Part shown: piece by piece, positions 1-9,700 of the stretch
Numbering within the stretch: the stretch's first letter is position 1
Layout: each line of letters begins with the position of its first letter
Program-made: the position numbers and the translations under genes
Source: Phascolomyces articulosus
Taxonomy: Eukaryota > Mucoromycota > Mucoromycetes > Mucorales > Lichtheimiaceae
Direction of reading: 5' to 3'
NCBI GenBank assembly: GCA_025677815.1
Contig: JAIXMP010000070.1
Span: 1 to 64,000, forward strand
Length of the DNA: 64,000 nt
The notes under the pieces: model-generated
Told to the model about the DNA's origin: nothing
Databases searched by the model: none
What the model saw: the letters and a program-made list of their open reading frames with translations, nothing else

Positions 1-680
1 TTGTATATATACGCTAGAAACCTCAGAAGGATTTATCTCCTAAATAATTGCTCAATTTTTTGTATATTTCGAATGATACTATGTACTAGAAACAAGGTGA
101 TAATGAATAAGTCTTTAGAATATACTTTTTAAAATAAGTAAAAAAACAGGATTTTAGTATGAAAGAATAGTCTTCTTCTTGTGAAATAAAACGACAATGG
201 TATAATATGGATCTATAAAACTGACAAAAAGATTGTATTTACTTTCCATAATTCTCTGTTTTGTTAAATAGTAAAGAATTTCCCAAATCACTTCGTATTG
301 TAATAATTTAATCCAACATGAACCTCAAAAAGGCTTGTGGTCTACTGAATTCTTTTTAAAGTATAACTTGTGAATTTCCTTTTTTTAGCTTATCCCTATA
401 ACAGAAAACCGAATCATATTATATACATATTGAGAAAGTGCAAGAGAAATGAACCGCTTGTCATACTTCAAACTTCATTGCGCCATACTACGTAGTGCTG
501 TTAATAATTAGCAATCTAAAAAATGGTGTAATGTTGTTTAAAGCGCCTGAACGCATTTATAACATCATCTTTATCACAGGAAGAAAGAGGAATAGAAAAC
601 ACACTCAAATGATGTGTGTACAACAACCAAGAATGAACTAGCACCGGATGATAGGGGTTTAGGGTAGTTGGTGACGGTTA
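1..680. other. AT-rich spacer, no gene seen
   Basis: AT-rich sequence with no open frame resembling a protein and no structured RNA that I can recognise. Its right end holds the promoter of the sulfotransferase-like gene. Confidence 0.5.
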
Positions 681-682
681 TC

Positions 683-690
683 TATATAAG
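683..690 (+). promoter_or_regulatory. TATA box of sulfotransferase-like gene
   Basis: TATATAAG lies 74 to 81 bp upstream of the ATG at 764, a normal spacing for a fungal TATA promoter with a short 5' UTR. No other strong TATA element lies between it and the start codon. Confidence 0.5.
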
Positions 691-763
691 AAGGGTGGTC
701 TGGTTGTTGTTGTTTTTCATCTTTTCTTAATAATCCCATATTCCAAGTTATATCTATAACCAA

Positions 764-1649
764 ATGGCACCTCTGAAAGTTATCGGCGCGGCCTATTCAC
801 GAACTGGAACCGACAGTCTGCGAACTGCTCTTAATATGTTAGGGTTGGTATAAAAATAAGAGTCTAAAATAAACACCTTATCACATAACGATATACATGA
901 TATTTGAATTAATAAATGGTATCTTTTGTTAGCTATACTACACACCATATGCGTAATATAATTGCTGGTAATGGACATCCTGAACTCTTTGAAGAAGCGT
1001 ATGATCATCCAGGAAAAGACATCGACTGGGATAAGATGTATGAAGGTTGGGATGCTGCTGTGGATAGGTTTGTTTCTTATAATTAATACATTTGATTTAT
1101 TGGAGATGACATATTAATTTGATGTAGCGAAACGTTGTAAATTATAATAAAATACCATGACTAATTAATATAAATAATTTTAGTCCAACTGTATGTTTTG
1201 TTCGGCCCCTTATTGAAAAATATCCTGATGCCAAAGTCATTCTTATTGAACGTGATGCTGATTGTTGGTATGCTTCTGTCAAGAACACGATTCTCGAGTA
1301 CAATTCAGTTAACATGGATGGGTACAATGAGTATGGTCAAGCTGTTCACCGAATGACTCGAAAAGTGTGGTTAGACGGTGCATTTCTAAATGGTGAATTC
1401 GAGAACGAACCAGAGAAAGTCAAAGCAAAATATAAAGCTCACAATGCTTGGGTGAAAGAATTTGTACCAAAAGATCGATTGTTGGCTTTAAACTTGGATG
1501 AAGGAATCAGGTTCGAAGAAATCTGTGCTTTCTTGGATAAGCCCGTACCTGCAGAACCTTATCCAAGAATCAATTCTACAAAAGAAATGAGTGCAGAACT
1601 TCCTGCGTTTCTTCGTATTAACTTGAAGGAGGACACTGCACAATCCTAA
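764..1649 (+). CDS. P-loop sulfotransferase-family protein (Sulfotransfer_4 type)
   Basis: Three exons, 764-843, 933-1067 and 1184-1649, give about 226 aa. Seen: the N-terminus carries the nucleotide/PAPS-binding P-loop GAAYSRTGTDSLRTAL (residues 8-23), followed by LGYTTHHMR. Further on are a Trp-rich segment (DWDKMYEGWDAAVD), the VCFVRPLIEKYPDAKVILIE strand and the D-x-CWYAS motif, all typical of the P-loop family often annotated in fungi as sulfotransferase or NAD-dependent epimerase-like. Known: the family's length is about 220 to 260 aa, so this copy is complete. The substrate of these enzymes is generally unknown. The first intron needs the donor GTTGGT at 844; the nearby GTATAA at 848 would cause an early stop. 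The gene converges on the ASH2 gene, 157 bp apart. Confidence in the family is high and in function low. Confidence 0.85.
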
Positions 1650-1806
1650 TTTTGTTACTAGTTTGATCATCTATATTTGTGTGTCTATTATGCAGGTGCT
1701 TGATATATGAATAATGTTGAGTTTTATTATTATTGCTATATTATTACTATTATTACTATTATTAAAAAATCAAATACTATTTTATTTACATTGATTGTTT
1801 TTAAAG

Positions 1807-4092
1807 TTACGCCATATTGGCTTTTCTTAATGATTTGGATACTTCATCGAGCAAATCCCACATTGATTCCTCTGCCATATATTCATCATATCGTTGACTC
1901 ATTGGTTTCCAATCTTCATCAATTTTTGGTGGATATTGAAATTCTGGACCAAAGTTACAGGATACCATACCACCTTTATAGACACTCACAGCAGGATAGT
2001 ATCCAAGTGTACCATCATCATCAATAGGTGGGTCAGGAGACCATTGCTGATGCCGTACTCCGCTTTCAAACTCTTCTTCATTTTCCATCCGCATACGAGG
2101 TGTTTCATCACTCCCCTTTTTTTGTTTCTTTCGCTTCTTTGTCTTTCGTGCCGTCACGGTTTCTGGTAATCGTCCAAAGTCTTCATAATCAAATAGATCC
2201 GTAAACATTTCACCTTGACAAACACCATTTTTGAAGACGACAATGGAGGATCCTGGTATAATTTTTGGTTGGTAGTCGAGATCGGATGGTTTATTATAAG
2301 GATCTGCAAGCGCTTCCATTTCTTTACTTGGTCGGAAATCTTTTTCTTCAAACCATAAATGCTCCTTGAACACAATAGGGATACGTTTTCTTGCAGGACT
2401 TTTGAATGCTGTATTTAGTTTTGGGGGTAAACGAATATAAAGACCAATCACATCTCCCGTTTCAAATGGTTCACCAAACTTTTGTGCGCGTGAACAAAAC
2501 ATTTTTTCGCCTGTTCGATCGCGATATCCATATCCATAAGCATCGTATCCAACAGGTGCATTCAAACATGCTATATTAAATATATAAAAATTGAGACTCA
2601 TTAATAAGATGGTATACTATTCATCATCCCTTCCTCCACGCATATACATTAAGGATTGTTATATACCTTCTCGTCTAACCCAACCAATACGAACATGTGC
2701 ACCATCGGCATTTTTATTCCCTTGTGCATTTTGTACCATTGCTTCCCAATACCAATTTCCTTCCTTGACACCAACATTGGCACGACACATTCGAAAACCT
2801 TTTTCGGTGGCAACCGTAAGTCCATCCTGAGCAACGGATACATAGGGACTTTTATCGGTAATACTGATACGACAACGAGTATCTTCATTATCAGTTTGCT
2901 GATAGGCTACATGTGGAAGTACGGATTGTTTGCATGGGATATACTTGAAACCGAAACGATTGAAAGGATGATCCACTGTAGCAGCAGTTGAACTTGGAAA
3001 AGCAGAAGCTAAGGTATTGCTAGGTATAATAGGTGAATTTCCACGAGGCGAAGGTGTCGTTGTTGGTGTGGTTGAACGTCGCCGAATGTCTGTGCGAGGT
3101 GCTGCTGCTGCTCGTGCAGGTGGAATTGGGTCTCCATCTGATTTACGTTTTTCTTTAGATATACGTGGTGCAGATACAGGTGTTTTTCCACTGGACTATT
3201 TCATCAATTTAGTTTCAGACTTTTTTATATAGTTATCATGAAATAAGACGTTTTTTCCCTCTACTCTTTTTTTAATTAATATTTACTTGTACTATGCCTG
3301 GTCGAACATGCCATAAATTGGCATCTGCTAAACAGAAATCGGATGCTGCTGATCGCTGACGTTCGTCTCGCGCTGCAAAAGTTTCTTTGGATGAATAAAG
3401 GCAACTTCCCAAAGTTGCCCACCTAAATTAATAGATTTTTCTTTCAATTGTTAGCATAAAAAAGATAAGAGGGGAGGAAACAGATCCATATATCCATGCT
3501 CATACGATGCTATTTCGTTTTACCAAGTTGGAGTTCTGACGCGTTCAGTACAAATACTTTTCCAGTGCTTATCAACATAGGGTATGATTTCTTTCTTGTT
3601 GAAATAGTATTGTTCTGGATTCCACTGTAGCATCAATGCCGCGTTTTTGCTTTCAAATAACTCTTTATATTCTTTATCGTTCGTACCCACGCGATATAAA
3701 ATTTGTTCTAGTATCAGGTTTGCAATCGTCGTCGAACAAATATCTTTCCAGCCTGCTGTGGTTCGTTCAAAGGTCTCGACATTATTATCGTTGCAATTGG
3801 CACACGTAAATATATAGTTGGTTGTAAATAATAGATCCGGTGGATCTCTCACTGAAGTACATTCAGCATGAAACCAATTTTTGCAAACTATTATAACATT
3901 ATAAAATATAAGCATAAACAATTGTTTTCTTAGAAATTCATGGAATAAGATTAATAAAAGAAACACATAAAACAAAAAAAGAAACTTACAACGACATTGA
4001 AGAGAGATTTCAAGTAAGTTTCGGTCTTGAGCACAATAACAATATTGATGTTCAAGATTTACTGTGTACGTATCGTTCCAGGTAAGGCTCAT
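1807..4092 (-). CDS. ash2: ASH2L/Bre2-type subunit of Set1-COMPASS histone H3K4 methyltransferase
   Basis: Five exons on the minus strand (4092-3990, 3887-3524, 3422-3287, 3195-2667, 2570-1807) keep frame throughout and give about 631 aa, close to human ASH2L. Seen: an N-terminal atypical PHD finger (CYCAQDRN, then LQCRFCKNWFHAEC, then CANC), then the winged-helix-like segment ending KEIIPYVDKHWK. A basic Ser/Pro linker follows, then a SPRY domain starting HPFNRFGFKYI with GNWYWEA, GYGYRDRTGEK, GDVIGLYI and VVFKNGV. A Lys-rich insertion (TARKTKKRKKQKK) interrupts the SPRY domain before YYPAVSVYKGG. The C-terminal helix (EESMWDLLDEVSKSL) sits where the DPY30-binding motif lies in the family. 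Known: ASH2 stimulates Set1/MLL H3K4 methylation in the nucleus. The PHD plus winged-helix N-terminus is animal-like; yeast Bre2 lacks it. The donor of intron 3 could be 3292 or 3286 (same frame). Confidence 0.93.
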
Positions 4093-5505
4093 GCTGTTGA
4101 GGTTATTTTATGTGGATTAATTAATCCAGATCGCTTTGGATGCCAAGTTAATCGATGAGTTGAAAGAAAAGAAAAAAAAGGGCCAGTCGTTCAGTAATCA
4201 AGTGTCTGAAAAAGCATTGTGTCACCATCTCCGCTACGCGTGTGCCTTAGTTCAATGTTAGCCTATCATTCATATCTAGGTTTACAAGTAATGCTGTGGC
4301 CAGTTGTTAACACATATTCTCATATCAATGCCATTTATCCTCCTTGAGATGCGACTTGAGTTTCTATTCTATACTCGGATCAATTACAATTTCAAGTGAT
4401 AATCTTTAGCTTGGCAGTAGTATTATTATTTATACTTTTTTTTGCAACAAATTATAATATAAAATAAGTCCAATAGAAGAAAGAAAAAGAGACTTAAACG
4501 TTTTTTTGGATTATCTTTGAGCTTATTCATATACTATTCTATGTCGTTATTGGTTGTTCATTGGCAGTCTCGGTTCCTCCTGCTTGATTACCACCATTTG
4601 ATGAATGAAGGGTGAATGATTTCCTCAGCATGATTATTAACACAGAAGAAGAGCGATGAACGTTAATCGTCTTACTTAACCACCTCCATAGTTGATATTG
4701 ATTGAACTTTGAAGAATATTATACAATGACTGTTGTTGTTGTCTCCGCTGCGTTTGATAATTCATCTGGCAACGGGTTCGCCTCAAGATGTATAACATAC
4801 TAATAATAGTAATCGATTTGCAATATAGAAGCGAGGGTGCACTACCATTATCATTTTGCTGACTTTCACTTTTGTGTAAACTGATATGATGTATATCATA
4901 ATGATATCATTGACGCGAACCAGTAATGAAAAAAGAATTCCATTAGAAACATGCTTTCTACTATTTGGGATATGATAGCATTATGGATTTCTTTTTATAC
5001 AGGGTATTAAGAACTATTTTTGGGTGTTATTTTGTTGTAGTGGATTTTTTTCTGGAGGATAGTAAATAAGGAATATAAATGATAACCCCAGTCAAATGTA
5101 CCATGTTCATCATACAATTCATCAAAATACTACATGCCTTAATATAGTAAATGAATTGATTTTATGCAATTATTCTAACTCGTACTTATGAAATAATAGA
5201 AACGGATTAACTTCCATAACCAGTTTAATGGATTCTGATTCTGATTTGATGTTATTTGGAACCATCATAAGGTCATGCTCCAATGGTATAAATGAATTAA
5301 ATAAAACTATGATGGTTTCAGTAGAATACTGAAATAACACTAAACGAATGAATGATACTACAATGCAAGAAGTATAATCCAACCAATTATTAAGCGGGAC
5401 TTGAAAAAAGCGCTCTCGCGTGGTGTTTATAAAAAGAGAATTTTATTGTTTATATTTTTTTTTTACTTTTAGTTTTTCTCTGATTCAATAAAAACGAGTT
5501 ATTCA
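4093..5505. other. Divergent intergenic region with one coding-like fragment
   Basis: Spacer between two divergent genes (ASH2 start and SAP-protein start). Apart from the coding-like fragment at 4539-4845 I see no gene or structured RNA. Both promoters must lie here; no clear TATA box was found. Confidence 0.4.
4539..4845 (-). other. Coding-like fragment, possible unrecognised small gene
   Basis: I do not recognise this. On the minus strand a frame open to about 4675 reads QQNDNGSAPSLLYCKS and then ITIISMLYILRRTRCQMNYQ, a hydrophobic stretch followed by a basic one, then a Gln run, then LYNILQSSININYGGG. After a possible intron (donor GTTAAG or GTAAGA near 4680-4673, acceptor near 4624) another open piece reads SFTLHSSNGGNQAGG and ends EQPITT-stop at 4539. 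The look is of a membrane protein's last helix and cytoplasmic tail, but I could not find a splice phase joining the two pieces, nor an initiator exon. It may be a decayed gene or a gene with unusual splicing. Confidence 0.25.
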
Positions 5506-6552
5506 ATGCTATTACGAACATGTCAACAATCTTTACCTAATAGATTCACTCGAACTTTTACAACTAGTAGAGTGTTTCTCAACAGCATAAGCTCCAATCG
5601 ATCTTCGTGGACTCGTTCAGGTCTTATGCGGTTACGAAAAGGTCAATTGGAAGACCTGGCTCGACGACACCAAATGAATGCTGAGGGTACCAAATCCGAT
5701 ATTGTGGAACGTCTTATGAAGCAACCAGAAGTTGAGACTCCTTTGGAACACAGTATTAGTATTGCTGTAGCAGAACAAGCAAGTCGAGAAAACAATTTAC
5801 CGGGTACCAAGGAAACACTAATGGATAGTCTAGCCGAAGATGTCAATAGCCATGTGGAATCTCAACCAGGAAGTGGTGGTACGGATCCCAATAGTGCTAC
5901 AACAGCAATCCGTCAAAATGGTGGCAATATTACCAAAGATTTGGAATCAGAACGATGGATGGAAGCATTTGAACTTAAACTTGGTAGTAGTCGTATTCGA
6001 TCCAAACCAAAGCAACCAAGTATGTTTTCGTCATCCAAACCTTCTCGAGCACCTTCATCCACCGTTGAATTACCTCAACAACCGAAAGCTATTTCTACCA
6101 CGACAGCAGTCAGCAATGATGTGACATCTAAAGATAAAAACCAAGTAGCAATGCCAGATGATATTGACAAGGCATGGGTCAAGGCATTTGAACAAAAGAC
6201 ATGTAATCGGGACATGCGTCAGCGCATGTTAGGAAAAGATACCTTCAGAGCCTCGACTATGGATTCGATAGAACCAACTGGATTGGATTGGATCCAAACT
6301 TCCAAGGCAAAAGACAAACATGATGGTATGCCACACGAACAATTGCAAAAATCCGTAATTGGACTCGGTGAGCATAAAAATCTTAATTTTAATAATACTA
6401 CTGATAATACTCATTATAATAATCATGATAATAACTCTACTCGTAATTGGATCATCAACTCACTTGTTGGTTCATCACTTTTAATATGGATCTGCAGCGG
6501 ACAAGATGGATTTTCGAAAATCGTTACATCATTGACAACTTCCTCCTCTTAA
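5506..6552 (+). CDS. Mitochondrial SAP-domain protein (Aim34-like)
   Basis: Single-exon gene of 348 aa. Seen: an N-terminus rich in Arg, Ser and Thr and poor in acids (residues 1-35, including RFTRTFTTSRVF), typical of a mitochondrial presequence. A SAP domain follows at about residues 41-71 (LMRLRKGQLEDLARRHQMNA, then GTKSDIVERLM). The middle is a long low-complexity Ser/Thr/Gln region with two similar short blocks, RWMEAFELKL and AWVKAFEQKT. Near the C-terminus is one hydrophobic segment (WIINSLVGSSLLIWICSG). Known: yeast Aim34 is a mitochondrial SAP protein with a C-terminal membrane anchor, and the arrangement here matches; SAP motifs usually bind nucleic acid. Inference: a membrane-tethered mitochondrial DNA/RNA-binding factor. 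It converges on the Nudix gene with a 175-bp gap. Confidence 0.7.
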   Translation: MLLRTCQQSLPNRFTRTFTTSRVFLNSISSNRSSWTRSGLMRLRKGQLEDLARRHQMNAEGTKSDIVERLMKQPEVETPLEHSISIAVAEQASRENNLPGTKETLMDSLAEDVNSHVESQPGSGGTDPNSATTAIRQNGGNITKDLESERWMEAFELKLGSSRIRSKPKQPSMFSSSKPSRAPSSTVELPQQPKAISTTTAVSNDVTSKDKNQVAMPDDIDKAWVKAFEQKTCNRDMRQRMLGKDTFRASTMDSIEPTGLDWIQTSKAKDKHDGMPHEQLQKSVIGLGEHKNLNFNNTTDNTHYNNHDNNSTRNWIINSLVGSSLLIWICSGQDGFSKIVTSLTTSSS

Positions 6553-6727
6553 ATCAACATCAACAATGTAAATAGTCCTCCTCTCTATCCAAAATGTCAA
6601 CGAAAATACAAATTTATTTAAAGTAGGAAACAAAAAAAACATGTCTCTCTATATAAAAAAAATGTAATAAATATCATCATTCGATTCTATAAATTATATC
6701 TATCTACATATACATTAAGGTGAATAT

Positions 6728-7668
6728 CTATGGATATTGATCAGGAATAATTTTGCGTAACATTCCTATATGATTATCCGATCAAAAAATGATTAATCAT
6801 CACATCATAGAACATGAAAAGGTCTTCAAAAAAAAAAAAAAAGAGTACATATATAAAAAAAATTCTATTCTTACCATCCAAAATAAATGATGTCAATCCC
6901 CAAATCTCGCCTTCACCTTCAATATGATTAGGAACTTTAAATGCTGGATATTTTTGTTTTGTTTCTCGGAATTGTCGAATCTCCCGAATATCTTTTCTTG
7001 CAAGATATTCTAGTGGCAATGTAAACACAGTAGATACTTCATCTTGATTGTATGGCAGTTTGCTTGGATCTAATGGATTTCTAACAAAACCTAGATATGA
7101 GTGAACACGCAAAGATCCATTATAATTGGGAAGTGGAGAATAGCTGCCAAGGATATCAATGGATGAAGGTGCTATTCCAACTTCTTCATGCGTCTCTCTT
7201 AAGGCCGTGTGTTCTAATGACGGATCATCGATATCTGTTGTCATGATGAGAAAGAAAAATCAGTATATTTTTTGTTGCTACCTTTATTTAAATATTTAAA
7301 TATACGCTGTCATAATAACAGTACCTGCCTTTCCACCAGGGAAACTATGAAACATACGTGGGAAAAAAAAGTCGATATTTAGTAATGGCATTGATGTCAA
7401 CATGAAGTAAATTGAACACAAAATAATGTTAATCTATTATCTATATTTATGGGTACCTTATTTCTCCTCGATGACTTCTCATATTAAGATTACGAACTGT
7501 AAATAATACACTTGGTTGACCATCGACATTACATAGTGGCATGAGGACAGCAGCATCACGTACATTATCCTTGTAACCGAATTTATATTTTGGGCAGTTC
7601 AATAAACGACGACTAAAAGTATTAAGTGTTTGTGTATCTAAAGTAAGTGCTGCACGCGACGCTGACAT
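6728..7668 (-). CDS. Nudix hydrolase, CoA-pyrophosphatase type (Pcd1/NUDT7/8-like)
   Basis: Four exons (7668-7457, 7344-7325, 7234-6875, 6765-6728) give 209 aa. Seen: the lead-in to the Nudix fold (RDAAVLMPLCNVDGQPSVLF, RSHRGEI), then SFPGGKAG and the Nudix box completed as LRETHEEVGI, giving the GX5EX7REUXEEXGU pattern with all metal-binding glutamates. SFPGGKAG is encoded by a 20-nt micro-exon plus its borders. The RSHxGEISFPGGK context is the signature of the CoA-diphosphatase subfamily (Pcd1, NUDT7, NUDT8). Known: those enzymes hydrolyse CoA, CoA esters or oxidised CoA, usually in peroxisomes or mitochondria. The C-terminus (KIIPDQYP) shows no obvious peroxisomal PTS1. It is divergent from the LAPTM4-like gene across 318 bp. 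Confidence 0.9.
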
Positions 7669-7986
7669 AATTTATATTACTTTTATTATTGTTGTTGTTA
7701 TTGTAGGTGGCAGTAAGTACTAGGTTATTGTTTTGTGAGGTTATTTAATAAGGTAAAATATATAAGTGTAGCTTAGGACTTGATACTCCTTAATGGTATA
7801 GCGCTTTGAATTGTAAACCTAAAATTTGCAGATACCAAATTTGGAACATTGACAAAACAAAGTACTCGATTAGGTTTTCTATTATGCTTCTTCATAAAAC
7901 GTTTTATATCGGCTCGGCATTTTCCCTCTTTTTTCTTTTATTTCTTTCCTTCCTTCTTGTTATCATCATCATTATATTATTATACA
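7669..7986. promoter_or_regulatory. Shared divergent promoter region (Nudix / LAPTM4-like)
   Basis: Only 318 bp separate the two start codons, so both promoters must lie in this AT-rich stretch. A T-rich tract precedes the plus-strand ATG at 7987. No specific factor site is recognised. Confidence 0.4.
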
Positions 7987-9210
7987 ATGGACTTTAATCA
8001 TTTTTTATTTCGACCATTTAAGAAAAGAAGGGTTATGCATACACATAACCAAGCATTACGAAAATGCTGTGGATGTATACATTTACGAGTGGGTAGCGCG
8101 ATGGCATGTGTAATATGGATGGTAAATAGTTGAATACTCTATGTTATTTTCTAAATACTCAAAAAATATGATGAAACGTGTTAATCTAATTTATTATAAT
8201 ATGAAAAAGGGCTTGTCATTATATTTTACGATCGTTTCATTCCAAAGACAGAGTCGTGAGTTATCTATTTAATTTTATACCTTATCAACAAATAGAATAT
8301 GCAGCAAAATAAAATTAACTTGTAAAAAATGAATACATATAATAGCATTTTATTCATACCTATCGGATGCTCCATTAATTATATTTGGAGTAGCAAATCT
8401 ACTATTAGCATTAGTATCATTTGCAGCTTTATTTGCGGTCTATTTGGTAATTTAATACATATGAATGCTTATTACTGCCCAATTACCAATACTAAAAAAG
8501 ACTTTATATATTTACAGGATCATTGGTCTCATATTCGAACGGCACAACACTCTATTTTCATTTGTTTATTCATAGTTCTAGTAGACGGTCTTATAAATGT
8601 GATTCTATTTATTACACAAAGAGACGACTATATTTTTTGGTGCATTAATGCTGGACAAGGAGGGTTTGAGTCAATTGTTAATATTACAGAAGTCAATGTG
8701 AGACATGATTTCTACAACTGCAGTAGAACCTGGGAAGATGAACTTAAATTCGGCTTGTTGGCGATCTTTATGATGATTGGTTTTTATGTAAACATAAACT
8801 TTCTTTTTTTCACCCCTCCTTTAATGTTTCTAATTCTTGAAAAAAAAAACAGAATCGAAAGTTTACTCACACAAAATAATAATAACAATAATAATAATTA
8901 GGTGTATTGGGCTATGTGTTTCCGATCGTATCGTATCAAGAAAGCAATTATTGTATCGACCATGGTAGGGGCACCGGTCGATCATGTGGCAATCCCATCG
9001 ATGCCGGGAGGAGGAGGACCGCCACCACCTCATTTAGGTGGACCGCACCCTCATCCGCCACCTATGATGCCTGGTGGAGGTATGCCAATGCAACCAATGG
9101 GTCCAGGAGGACCTGGTGGAAGAAATATTATTGTATTAAATAATTCGAAACCATCCAGTAAAGAGAATAATAATAAAAAATCGTCACCTCCTCCCCCTTA
9201 CGATTCCTGA
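7987..9210 (+). CDS. LAPTM4-like four-helix membrane protein with C-terminal PPxY motif
   Basis: Five exons (7987-8121, 8210-8255, 8346-8446, 8518-8787, 8902-9210) give 286 aa. Seen: a short basic N-terminus, then ALRKCCGCIHLRVGSAMAC leading into helix 1; helix 2 (PLIIFGVANLLLALVSFAAL); helix 3 (SIFICLFIVLVDGLINVILF); a Cys-containing lumenal loop (WCINAG, NITEV glycosylation site, FYNCSRTW); helix 4 (FGLLAIFMMIGFYVYWAMC). A Pro/Gly/Met-rich cytosolic tail ends in SSPPPPYDS. Known: LAPTM4 proteins are endolysosomal tetraspans with a Cys-rich start after a basic N-terminus and C-terminal PPxY motifs that bind Nedd4-family ubiquitin ligases. Inference: a vacuolar/endosomal cargo or adaptor bound by an Rsp5-type ligase. 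Assignment to LAPTM4 rests on architecture and the CCGC start, not on an alignment. Confidence 0.7.
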
Positions 9211-9700
9211 TCTATTGTTTATAATTTTATATGTATAAAAAAAAGGTCATCCGATTTAAATGTTGTATAGTTATACCCAAAGCAAATATATAATAAAACT
9301 CTCTTTGTGTGTGTGCATATATAAATGTTTGTGTGTATAAACCTGTGTGTGTGTATAAGACCTTGTGTTCCCATGTAAGAATTGTTACACTGCCTTCAAT
9401 TTTTATAATTTTTTTACTGTGATTATACTTACATGACTTTTTGCATTTATTTTTCTTCCCTCTTTTTTCTGTATCTTTTGTTTTTCTTTCTCCCATCTTC
9501 CATCATCTATTCTTCTTCATTTTTTTTTTTTACCACGCTATCATCTCCATCAAAAATAGAGAGAGAAAGTGAAGAGATATACTAAAGAGAGTGAGAGAAG
9601 AGATAAAGAGCCATAGCTCTATTATTAATACAACCACTACTATTATTTAATACATCATAGTCGTCTTCTTCTTTATTGTCCATATATACATATATTCAAC
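9211..9700. other. Spacer / promoter of the hybrid histidine kinase gene
   Basis: About 490 bp with TG/CA-rich microsatellite near 9306-9356, long T-runs near 9520 and AG-rich tracts (9560-9610). CT/AG-rich tracts just before a start codon are common in fungal promoters. No gene is seen. Confidence 0.4.

Noticed and set aside
2591..2991. Plus-strand frames of about 80 to 110 aa opposite the ASH2 SPRY exon
   Set aside because: They are antisense shadows; the minus strand translates to the conserved SPRY domain.
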